From contig CAJTOR010000001.1 of assembly GCA_910577675.1 (NCBI GenBank), forward strand, positions 1-64,000: a DNA stretch of 64,000 nt. Direction: 5' to 3'. The stretch's first letter is position 1; every line of letters starts with the position of its first letter. This DNA is from an uncultured Lachnospiraceae bacterium. GTDB taxonomy: Bacteria > Bacillota > Clostridia > Lachnospirales > Lachnospiraceae. Below, one piece after another: positions 8,035 through 14,399 of this stretch. The notes under the pieces were generated by a model that was given only the letters and a program-made list of their open reading frames with translations, did no database searches and was not told the DNA's origin. A program made the translations under genes and the position numbers.

Positions 8035-9324
8035 ATGAAGAGGAATGCAATCGAAAAATTGATTGACTGGAAACAGGGCGGGCATCACAACCCGCTGTTT
8101 CTTTCGGGAGTGCTTGGATGCGGGAAAACTTATCTGGCAATGGAGTTTGCAAAGTCTTTTTATGAGGGGGCGCTTTACCTGAATTTTGATTTGAAAAACA
8201 GGCAGGCAGCAGCATTGTTGGATGAGGTATGGCGGATGAATTCTTTTGACGATTTATCGGCTTGTATCTGCCATATTTTTGATGTGCCCATGGAGTTTCT
8301 TGACCGTTTTCTTATTGTGTTGGATGAGGCTTATGAGGAGAGAGAACTGTGGGAGCTTTTGCTTTCTCTCTGTATGCAGTGTGGTAAACCGGATTTTTGT
8401 TTACCGGTTTCCGATATATTAATTATATCGAGCCGTATGCCGGATATTCCGGAGTCTTTCTTTCATATTAATCTTTATCCCCTCCAGTTTGACGAATTTC
8501 TTTCCGCTACCGGACAGGAGTGGTACGGTGAGGTAATCCGCGGGCACTTTAAGACAAATCATCGTGTCCCGGGGATTGTACATGAGGAACTAAATGACCG
8601 TTTTGAGGATTATCTTTCTACCGGGGGTATGCCTGCTGCTGTCAATGAGTATCTTTGTTTTGAGCGCGGTGACAACCTTCCGGAAATACACAGGGCTTAT
8701 CTTGGGCACATATTCTATGATATTTACCAGCATCACAGGGAGGGGGAGGCACTTAAAATGTTGCAGGTACTCCGCGTGTTGCCCGCCCAGCTTGGCAAGG
8801 GGAACCAGAAGTTCCAGTACCGCCTGATCCGGAAAGGCGCGACCAGGACACTTTTTGAAAATGCAATAAAGAAGCTTTGCCAGGAGCAGTTAATCTGTCT
8901 TTGTGTCCGCGAGGGAAGGGAAGATAGTTTTAAGGTATTTCCTTCGGATCTCGGTTTTTTTTATGCGCTTATTCAGGGGGAGCCTGACAGGGTAGAGAAA
9001 ATGGCTTCCTTAAAGTTTAAGCAGAAGGATATGTTGTATAAGCGTTTGTTCCTAGAATGCTATGTGATGGAAGCACTTTGTGCGTGCGGCTACAGACCAA
9101 TGTTCTGGGAATCTGCGTCGCAGGCACGGCTTGATTTTCTGATCGATATTGAAGGGGAGAAGATACCGGTGGAGGTGAAGACTGCGGATAATATGAGATC
9201 AAAAAGTGTTAATGTTTACCGCGCGTCACATAAAATCCCGTATTCTTTAAAGATATCAAAGCATAATTTTGATATGGTTAACAATGTCCGGACTATCCCG
9301 TATTATGCGGTGTTTTGTTTGTGA
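8035..9324 (+). CDS. AAA ATPase with C-terminal nuclease-like domain (AAA_14/DUF4143 type)
   Basis: A 429-residue protein. The Walker A is at about residues 24-31 (GVLGCGKT), with Walker B-like FLIVLDEAY and a sensor-like IIISSRMPD. The C-terminal region carries a PD-(D/E)XK-like core (ARLDFLIDIEGEKIPVEVKTADN). This layout matches the archaeal/bacterial AAA_14 plus DUF4143 proteins, whose function is not established; some are suspected DNA-processing or defence proteins. It begins 4 bases after the pseudouridine synthase stop, so it is probably the last gene of the same transcript. No transposon marks or compositional break were seen. Confidence 0.85.
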   Translation: MKRNAIEKLIDWKQGGHHNPLFLSGVLGCGKTYLAMEFAKSFYEGALYLNFDLKNRQAAALLDEVWRMNSFDDLSACICHIFDVPMEFLDRFLIVLDEAYEERELWELLLSLCMQCGKPDFCLPVSDILIISSRMPDIPESFFHINLYPLQFDEFLSATGQEWYGEVIRGHFKTNHRVPGIVHEELNDRFEDYLSTGGMPAAVNEYLCFERGDNLPEIHRAYLGHIFYDIYQHHREGEALKMLQVLRVLPAQLGKGNQKFQYRLIRKGATRTLFENAIKKLCQEQLICLCVREGREDSFKVFPSDLGFFYALIQGEPDRVEKMASLKFKQKDMLYKRLFLECYVMEALCACGYRPMFWESASQARLDFLIDIEGEKIPVEVKTADNMRSKSVNVYRASHKIPYSLKISKHNFDMVNNVRTIPYYAVFCL

Positions 9325-9611
9325 GTGGGGGAATGGGGGAGGGTGGTATAAGGTATAAGCTACAAGGTATTAGATAGAAATGGATGGGGAAGGTTAGAAA
9401 TTTGAGATGGGATATTAGGAGTATATTATAGTCTTTAGTTTTGACAATATTGTTTTGAATGATATTATGGAATATTGTTTAATTTAGTTTTGTTTATTTT
9501 GTATGTATTTTGAGTATTTTAAAATTTTAAGTAATTCTTGTAATTCGTGTAATATTTGTCTATTTTTATGTAATAATAAGTTTATGAAAGTTTGAATAAT
9601 ATTTGAAATGC
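9325..9611. other. AT-rich intergenic region with an orphan promoter
   Basis: No gene is supported in this stretch, and no good terminator follows the ATPase gene. One promoter-like pair is visible on the plus strand, TTGACA (9441-9446) and TATTAT (9463-9468) with a 16-base spacer, but no ribosome binding site or ORF follows it closely. Confidence 0.5.
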
Positions 9612-9669
9612 TTGACAGTCTATGAGCAATATAGTAAAATTATATTACGATTATGTTACAGAGTTGTAA
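9612..9669 (+). promoter_or_regulatory. promoter and candidate BlaI-type operator
   Basis: A consensus TTGACA (9612-9617) and TAAAAT (9635-9640) are 17 bases apart. About 15 bases downstream lies a perfect dyad, TTACA-gagt-TGTAA (9656-9669). MecI/BlaI operators contain TACA/TGTA half-sites, usually with a 2-base centre; here the centre is 4 bases, so assignment is tentative. The leader to the regulator ATG is about 220 nt and holds no convincing ORF. Confidence 0.5.
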
Positions 9670-9869
9670 TATATTGGAAAGATGATTTTTCTGGTTTTTA
9701 CTACTTCCCAGGTGGTTTTAGTGTACTTTTTATATTTTGTTTATTTGGACATTTTTCTACAGAAGTAGTAATGGTCGGGATATGAACCAAGGATATATGG
9801 GCGTGCATTTATTCTTTCCTTTTCCACCCCGTAGTATCGCATAATTTATTAAGGAGAGGTTCTGAAACA

Positions 9870-10256
9870 ATGACGGACATTAAGTTACATGAAGGCGAAC
9901 TGAATATTATGGAACTTTTGTGGTCGAATAAATCCCTGGCAGCGAAGGATATTGCTAAGATTATCAAGGACTATATCGGTTGGGAAAAAAATACTACTTA
10001 TACGGTTATTAAGCGGCTGGTTGAGAAGGGGGCGGTTTGCAGGGATGAGCCTGGCTTTATTTGCAGGGCTGCGATTTCAAAGAAGACCATCCAGTTTTCT
10101 GAAACAAAGCATCTTTTAGATAAGTTTTACAGTGGTTCCCTTATTTCCTTCTTTTCAGATTATCTTGGGAGTCAAGCGCTTAGTTCAGCCGAATTAAAGG
10201 AATTAAAAAATATTATAGTACGTCAAAAGGATGTATCGGAGGGCAGCAGTACATGA
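9870..10256 (+). CDS. BlaI/MecI/CopY family transcriptional repressor
   Basis: A 128-residue winged-helix repressor. The N-terminal domain shows the family signature (LHEGELNIMELLWSNKSLAAKDIAKIIKD, then NTTYTVIKRLVEKGAVCRDEPGFICRAAISK), and the C-terminal helices provide dimerisation. AAGGAGAGG lies about 12 bases upstream. The stop overlaps the start of the next gene by 4 bases, so repressor and S66 peptidase are co-translated. Family members are usually inactivated by a membrane metalloprotease sensor of BlaR1/MecR1 type; none is encoded here, so the inducing signal is unknown. It probably controls its own operon through the dyad at 9656. Confidence 0.88.
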   Translation: MTDIKLHEGELNIMELLWSNKSLAAKDIAKIIKDYIGWEKNTTYTVIKRLVEKGAVCRDEPGFICRAAISKKTIQFSETKHLLDKFYSGSLISFFSDYLGSQALSSAELKELKNIIVRQKDVSEGSST

Positions 10257-11392
10257 GCAATTTAACTGGAAATATGAAATATCCGGATTTTTTAAAGCAG
10301 GGTGGGGTGATCGGATGCGTCGCCCCATCTTTTGGCTGTAATATTGAACCATATTATTCCGCGTTCCGCAATGCATGTGAACGTTTTAATGCTATGGGAT
10401 ATAAAGTAGATCTTGGATCTAATTGTTTTAAGGGGGATGGGATTGGTATTAGCAGTTCCCCACAAAATTGTGGAAGGGAGTTAACAGAGTATTATCTGTC
10501 TGAAGAAAATGATATCCTGCTTTCCTGTGGCGGCGGGGAACTTATGTGTGAAATCCTTGATTACGTTGATTTTAAACAGTTGGAAAAAGCAAAACCAAAA
10601 TGGTACGCAGGATACTCGGACAATACGAATTTTACTTTTTTGCTTACTACAATTCTTGAAACGGTTTCCATCTATTCACCTTGTGCACCAGCCATGGGTA
10701 TGGAACCCTGGCATAATAGTATACAGGATCTCTGGGAACTTTTGCACGGGAGAAAATTTCAATTTACAGGGTACCCATACTGGGAGAGAGAATCCCTTAA
10801 AAGCGCAGAACAACCTCTGGTTCCTTACAATGTAACAGAACCACGGATTTTACATATATATCCGTCTGGAATGGGAGAGGAGAGTAAGAATTTACAGCCA
10901 GCTTTGAAGTCTGAAAAAGAAGGCAAGAAAACACAAACAGGAGAAAAAAATCAGGAAAATACTGAAGCGATTGTTATGGAAGGACGGGTTCTTGGCGGAT
11001 GTATGGATTGTCTTGTCAATCTGCTTGGAACAAAGTATGATAATGTTGTAAATTACTTGGAAGCATATAAAAAAGATGGTTTTCTTTGGTTTTTGGAGTC
11101 CTGTGACCTGAATGTTTTTGGGATACGGCGCGCCATTTGGCAGATGGAACATGCGGGTTGGTTCCAATATGTAAATGGTTTTATGTTTGGACGGCCAGGA
11201 TGCTTTGGACAGGATATGATGGGATTGGATCAGTATCATGCAGTGGTTGACCTGCTGCAAAAATATAATGTACCAATAATTATGGACATGGACATTGGAC
11301 ATCTGCCACCGGCAATCCCAATGTTATGTGGTGGTTATGCGAGGGTGTGTGCGGAGGGAAATAATATTGATATTGATTATATGGTGAGGTAG
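10253..11392 (+). CDS. S66 family LD-carboxypeptidase / MccF-like protein
   Basis: A 379-residue serine peptidase-like protein. The N-terminal GGVIGCVAPSFG, the ILLSCGGGELMCEIL stretch and the nucleophile motif GYSDNTNFTFLL (Ser of GYSD) identify family S66. Later landmarks are EGRVLGGCMDCL and FLESCDLN with the acidic residue of the Ser-Glu-His triad, and MDMDIGHLPPAIPM with the His. Relatives either trim peptidoglycan tetrapeptides or hydrolyse peptide-nucleotide antibiotics (MccF). A hydrophilic insertion of about 35 residues (KSEKEGKKTQTGEKNQEN region) precedes the GGCMD block. Pairing with a BlaI-type repressor suggests an inducible cell-wall or antibiotic response. Confidence 0.88.
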   Translation: MSNLTGNMKYPDFLKQGGVIGCVAPSFGCNIEPYYSAFRNACERFNAMGYKVDLGSNCFKGDGIGISSSPQNCGRELTEYYLSEENDILLSCGGGELMCEILDYVDFKQLEKAKPKWYAGYSDNTNFTFLLTTILETVSIYSPCAPAMGMEPWHNSIQDLWELLHGRKFQFTGYPYWERESLKSAEQPLVPYNVTEPRILHIYPSGMGEESKNLQPALKSEKEGKKTQTGEKNQENTEAIVMEGRVLGGCMDCLVNLLGTKYDNVVNYLEAYKKDGFLWFLESCDLNVFGIRRAIWQMEHAGWFQYVNGFMFGRPGCFGQDMMGLDQYHAVVDLLQKYNVPIIMDMDIGHLPPAIPMLCGGYARVCAEGNNIDIDYMVR

Positions 11393-11419
11393 GGGAGTGA
11401 AGAGGGAAAAGTAAATAGT

Positions 11420-11467
11420 ATATGGAGTAAGGCATTTATGATAGAATGCTTTACTCTATATTTTTTT
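11420..11467 (+). terminator. terminator of the BlaI-S66 operon
   Basis: Arms 11420-11436 and 11445-11461 form a 17-bp stem with two G-U pairs and an 8-base loop, followed by a run of seven T residues. Confidence 0.85.
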
Positions 11468-11545
11468 ATGGTAAATAATCTATTTTTTATGTCTTAAAAA
11501 ATGTTTACATGAAAATTGAAATATGAAATATAGGGATAAAAAGGA

Positions 11546-11677
11546 ATGCATAGAACGGATCAGCGTCTGAGTTGTAGGGGGAACCTTTTTTCTAATCGTG
11601 GCGAATTTTGTATACTGCTCGTCGCCCTGGTCGGCCTGTGTTACCAGGTATTCAACGACCGGGACAATAAAAAATAA
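11546..11677 (+). pseudogene. degenerate holin-like type I toxin, copy 1
   Basis: The frame ends GEFCILLVALVGLCYQVFNDRDNKK, a hydrophobic segment followed by a short charged tail as in small holin-like type I toxins of Firmicutes. The usual start (MVTYxDLFxF type) is not recognisable: the in-frame ATG at 11546 gives an unrelated hydrophilic N-terminus, and its purine tract abuts the codon. It aligns with copy 2 at 13747, including the downstream hairpin and antisense promoter. I judge it a remnant, although a 43-residue product cannot be excluded. Confidence 0.55.
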
Positions 11678-11797
11678 ACCGCCACTACTTCCACTAGTGA
11701 CGGCTTGCCGCTTTTAGCGGTTAAGTATTCTCACGGGGGGTACACCGTTTTGGTTTCCCTCTGTTGCTATTTTAACAAATAGTAATTGACTCGTCAA
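11668..11797 (-). ncRNA. predicted antisense antitoxin RNA, copy 1 (with promoter)
   Basis: On the minus strand TTGACG (11797-11792) and TAAAAT (11774-11769) have a 17-base spacer, giving a start near 11762. The RNA would end about 95 nt later in the hairpin formed by 11679-11687 and 11695-11703, followed by a U-rich run (complement of 11668-11678). It overlaps the toxin 3' end, the arrangement of TxpA/RatA-like type I loci. The promoter and hairpin are conserved in copy 2. Confidence 0.6.
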
Positions 11798-11819
11798 GGG
11801 ATTTTTACGTCTGGCACGA

Positions 11820-12005
11820 TTATACTTCTTTTGATTCCTCTGCAAGAGCTTTTTCCAATAAAGCTTTCGCATATGCATTAATAGTATCATATCCATGAAA
11901 ATTAGCTGGGTCTTTTGCTGATTCGAGTTGATCTTTTTTAAACCAAAAGCGGATTTCCTTATAATTTTCTTTGTTAAACTCTAGTTTTTAGCGTGTCTTA
12001 TCCAT
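11820..12005 (-). pseudogene. CopG-like small DNA-binding protein, copy 1, nonsense at codon 6
   Basis: From ATG 12005 with AAGGTGG 8 bases upstream, the frame reads MDKTR, stop (TAA at 11990-11988), then KLEFNKENYKEIRFWFKKDQ and, after a few more residues, HGYDTINAYAKALLE. The last 15 residues quoted are identical to copy 2 at 14012-14215. The ribosome binding site and the rest of the frame are intact, so a single base change would restore the gene. No good internal restart is seen. The pattern of a short basic strand plus two helices suggests a ribbon-helix-helix copy-control protein. Confidence 0.7.
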
Positions 12006-12131
12006 TAGGCATACCACCTTGGATACCTGACGCGCGAAGAATATTATCTGTTACGTTCCTGCGGCATGTCCGCTATGATAATTCCCGGAAGATATATTAT
12101 TATCATGGATGGGGGTGATGAAAAGCAGCAA

Positions 12132-12195
12132 ATTTCACAAAGTCTGGATACGACGATATGGTACGGTAAGACGCTGGGCATGAGGATTGACGCAA
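12132..12195. repeat. 64-bp direct repeat, left copy
   Basis: It is identical to 14237-14300 at 62 of 64 positions. The repeat includes three GACG cores at roughly 17-22 base spacing, which might be iteron-like. It lies 65 bases before the Rep start codon, consistent with an origin, a Rep target or an integration boundary. Confidence 0.85.
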
Positions 12196-12260
12196 CCTCT
12201 GTAGCAGCATGACTTTTGTAGCAACAAGCAGCAAAAAAACATAAAAGGGGGATTTTCACC

Positions 12261-13328
12261 ATGGCAAAGGAAAATGATACACAGTCGCGCAAGTGGCTGC
12301 TCACAGTCAATAACCCAGTGGAAAAAGGTTACACAAATGAATTGATTGAATGCAAGGCACAAAGTTTCGCCCCGTTCCGGTATGCCTGTTACTCGCATGA
12401 AATCGGGTGCGAAAACCACGTATACCACATCCGCCTGTTCCTCGCCTTCGATTCGCCCGTCCGGTTCAGTACCATCAAGAATGCGTTCCCGGAAGCGCAC
12501 ATTGACAAATGCAAGGGGAGCATCAAGGAAAACCGTGACTATGTATTCAAGATGGGGAAATGGGCGGACACGGAGAAGGAGGACAGTAAAATCCCTGGCA
12601 TGCAGTTTGAAATTGGCACCGCCCCGATCGAGGTGGGGCAGGGACACCGGACTGACCTTGAACGGGTGGAGGAAATGTTGGATTCCGGCATGACACCGGA
12701 ACAGATCTTCGCCCTTTCCATCTCGTACCGCCTGCATGAGAAGGAAATCCGGGCGCAGTACATGGCAAAGCGGATGCGGGAAACGCCGTTGTTCCGGGAT
12801 GTCCGTGCAGTATGGCATGTCGGTGGTTCTGGGAGTGGGAAGTCCTATACGATGGTGAAGTTGATGGAAGCGGAGCCGGAAAGCGTATACCTGATGAACG
12901 ACTATTCCGGTGGTGGGCTGGATTTATACCAGGGTGAGAAAATCCTTTTCATGGATGAGTTCCGGGGGCAGGTACGTTATAGTACCCTGTTGAACATGCT
13001 GGACGGTTACCGCACCCAGGTACATTGCCGTTACAACAATGTCTATGCGCTCTGGACGGAGGTACATATCACAAGCGTGCTCCCCCCGGAAATGGTCTAT
13101 AACAGGATGGTGACAGAAAACAAGGAAGTCGATACCATCCAACAGTTGCTCCGGCGGTTAAATGAAATCCAGTACCATTACAAGAAGGACGGGGAATACC
13201 GTGTATATCGTGTGGATGCGAAGGACTATGTGGATTACGCGACATTGAAATCGAAAGTCCATGCAGGGGAGTTTGTTACCCTGGCTGCGGGACAACAAGA
13301 ATATCTCAAGGAATTGTTTTTACAGTGA
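12261..13328 (+). CDS. rep: CRESS-type rolling-circle replication initiator (HUH endonuclease + SF3 helicase)
   Basis: A 355-residue Rep. Motif I is KWLLTVNNP (residues 11-19), very close to the circovirus/nanovirus FTLNNP form. Motif II falls at YHIRLFLAF (55-63), where HUH is replaced by H56-I57-R58. Motif III is NRDYVFK (91-97) with catalytic Y94. The helicase has Walker A GGSGSGKS (188-195), Walker B KILFMDEF (227-234) and motif C VHITSVLPP (268-276). This domain order matches Reps of circular single-stranded DNA viruses and of bacterial pCRESS-type plasmids. AAAAGGGGG lies 9 bases upstream of the ATG, and a terminator follows. The reading frame is intact, but the R58 change may impair metal binding and nicking. 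Confidence 0.88.
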   Translation: MAKENDTQSRKWLLTVNNPVEKGYTNELIECKAQSFAPFRYACYSHEIGCENHVYHIRLFLAFDSPVRFSTIKNAFPEAHIDKCKGSIKENRDYVFKMGKWADTEKEDSKIPGMQFEIGTAPIEVGQGHRTDLERVEEMLDSGMTPEQIFALSISYRLHEKEIRAQYMAKRMRETPLFRDVRAVWHVGGSGSGKSYTMVKLMEAEPESVYLMNDYSGGGLDLYQGEKILFMDEFRGQVRYSTLLNMLDGYRTQVHCRYNNVYALWTEVHITSVLPPEMVYNRMVTENKEVDTIQQLLRRLNEIQYHYKKDGEYRVYRVDAKDYVDYATLKSKVHAGEFVTLAAGQQEYLKELFLQ

Positions 13329-13351
13329 GGAGGGAAGGGACCAAGTATTTT

Positions 13352-13379
13352 AAGGGAAGGAATGGTTCCTTCCCTTTTT
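13352..13379 (+). terminator. intrinsic terminator after rep
   Basis: AAGGGAAGGAA (13352-13362) pairs perfectly with 13366-13376 across a 3-base loop, and T residues follow. Confidence 0.9.
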
Positions 13380-13517
13380 GTTTGGTAATGATAAGAATAA
13401 AACAAGGTTAACGGGGGCTGATCGGCTCCGGACGGATGATTGGATGTCTGGTTGAAGTAAAATAAAGTAAGGGAAGGTATTTAACAAACCATCCCCGCGC
13501 TACCGCTTGGCTGCCGC

Positions 13518-13548
13518 ATCCAAGTCGAAACAAAGTTTCAGCTTGGAT
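13518..13548. repeat. inverted repeat, possible origin hairpin or terminator
   Basis: Two 14-base arms (13518-13531 and 13535-13548) match at 12 of 14 positions around an AAA loop. It lies in the 418-base gap between rep and the second toxin. Rolling-circle origins usually sit in such stem-loops, but no known nonanucleotide was recognised; four T residues following also allow a weak terminator. Confidence 0.5.
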
Positions 13549-13623
13549 TTTGTCAGGTTTCCCCTGTCAGGGCTTAGATAGTTACAGGATGGAACTTCTC
13601 TTTCCAAGATCTGCCGAAAAATG

Positions 13624-13652
13624 TTGCAATCTGCCGCGTCCCCTGTTATAAT
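13624..13652 (+). promoter_or_regulatory. promoter of toxin copy 2
   Basis: TTGCAA (13624-13629) and a perfect TATAAT (13647-13652) have a 17-base spacer. The leader (about 13659-13746) holds two mutually exclusive G/C hairpins: CCCCC 13684-13688 with GGGGG 13699-13703, or GGGGGGTT 13699-13706 with AACCCCCC 13712-13719, just upstream of the ribosome binding site. Confidence 0.75.
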
Positions 13653-13746
13653 AAGCCCTGGGAAATCAAAACATGGCGGTGTGCCCCCTGTTCCATTCGG
13701 GGGGTTAGCAAAACCCCCCAGACCGGAAGGAAAGGGGGGATGCCCG

Positions 13747-13846
13747 ATGGTTATATTCAGATTTGTTTCTGTTTTGTACCATGGTTATCGCGTTGGTTAG
13801 CCTGTGTTATCAGGTGTTTCATGACCACAACGATAAAAAGAAATAA
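13747..13846 (+). pseudogene. holin-like type I toxin, copy 2, 2-base frameshift after codon 2
   Basis: AAGGAAAGGGGGG precedes ATG-GTT at 13747. The toxin frame resumes one base later at 13754 as YSDLFLFCTMVIALVSLCYQ, then VFHDHNDKKK and a stop at 13844-13846. Loss of two bases from codon 3 explains the break. The expected product would be about 33 residues: one TM helix and a lysine-rich tail, like small holin-like toxins of Clostridia. Translation from the internal ATG at 13786 would give only 20 residues. Alternatively, the ATG could belong to an unrelated short peptide. Confidence 0.6.
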
Positions 13847-13963
13847 GCCGCCGCTACCCACATAGCGACGGCTACCGCATTTAGCGGTTAGTTCCAAACG
13901 TTGGGGGGCACCGTTTTGGTTTCCCTCTGTTGTTATTTTAACAAATAGTAATTGATTCGTCAA
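13836..13963 (-). ncRNA. predicted antisense antitoxin RNA, copy 2 (with promoter)
   Basis: On the minus strand TTGACG (13963-13958) and TAAAAT (13940-13935) have a 17-base spacer. The RNA would start near 13928 and end at the hairpin formed by 13846-13856 and 13863-13873. Relative to copy 1 this hairpin has an A-T to G-C compensatory change, which supports a selected RNA structure. It overlaps the 3' end of the toxin message. Confidence 0.62.
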
Positions 13964-14011
13964 GGAATTTTTACATTCATAACAATATGGTGGTAGGGTA
14001 ACAAGAATCCT

Positions 14012-14215
14012 TTAGTTATTTTCTTTAATTTCTAGTTTTCCTGCAAGTGCAGCTTCGAGTAGTGCTTTTGCATATGCGTTAATCGTATCATAGCCATGTG
14101 CATTAGCAATTCCGTTTGCCGTTTTAATATCTTCTTTAGAAAAATAAAAACTTATTCTTTTATAATTATCTTTGTTAAATTTTGCATTATATTTGACTTT
14201 GTCAAATTGTTGCAT
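14012..14215 (-). CDS. small CopG/ribbon-helix-helix-like protein, copy 2
   Basis: A 67-residue protein (MQQFDKVKYNAKFNKDNYKR, then ISFYFSKEDIKTANGIANA and HGYDTINAYAKALLEAALAG). A short beta-strand region (KRISFYF) followed by two helices (SKEDIKTANGIANAHG and TINAYAKALLEAAL) fits ribbon-helix-helix proteins of plasmids and conjugative elements, which often repress rep or partner genes. AAGGAGG lies 7 bases upstream. It is the intact paralogue of the broken gene at 11820. It reads toward the antisense RNA promoter of the toxin module. DNA binding and copy control are inferred, not proven. Confidence 0.68.
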   Translation of the reverse strand: MQQFDKVKYNAKFNKDNYKRISFYFSKEDIKTANGIANAHGYDTINAYAKALLEAALAGKLEIKENN

Positions 14216-14236
14216 ATTTTCCTCCTTTCTTAAAAC

Positions 14237-14300
14237 ATTTCACAAAGTCTGGATATGACGATATGGCACGGTAAGACGCTGGGCATGAGGATTGACGCAA
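14237..14300. repeat. 64-bp direct repeat, right copy
   Basis: It pairs with 12132-12195, differing at two positions. It begins 21 bases upstream of the CopG-like start codon and marks the right limit of recognisable element sequence. Confidence 0.85.
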
Positions 14301-14399
14301 GGTTACTTTTTTGGTAAAATTGGAGAAATGGAAAAGATTGATATATGAAATGCACTAATAAAAAGTGTATAAAATGGGATTATTTAGGGATTCTAGGTC

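Larger units (their letters stand above)
11546..14300. mobile_element. integrated CRESS-like rolling-circle element, partly duplicated
   Basis: This stretch has plasmid-like content absent from its surroundings: a Rep with HUH and SF3-helicase motifs, two diverged copies of a module [holin-like toxin, antisense RNA, CopG-like gene], and a 64-bp direct repeat at 12132-12195 and 14237-14300 (62 of 64 bases identical). The repeats are 2105 bases apart, a plausible unit size for a small circular replicon. The left module is decayed (nonsense codon, degenerate toxin start). No transposase, and no recombinase inside the repeats, is present. Outer boundaries are approximate. Confidence 0.7.

Noticed and set aside
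9603..9785. A 60-codon plus-strand frame before the BlaI gene
   Set aside because: Its ATG lies upstream of the predicted transcription start, there is no ribosome binding site, and the composition is that of AT-rich spacer.
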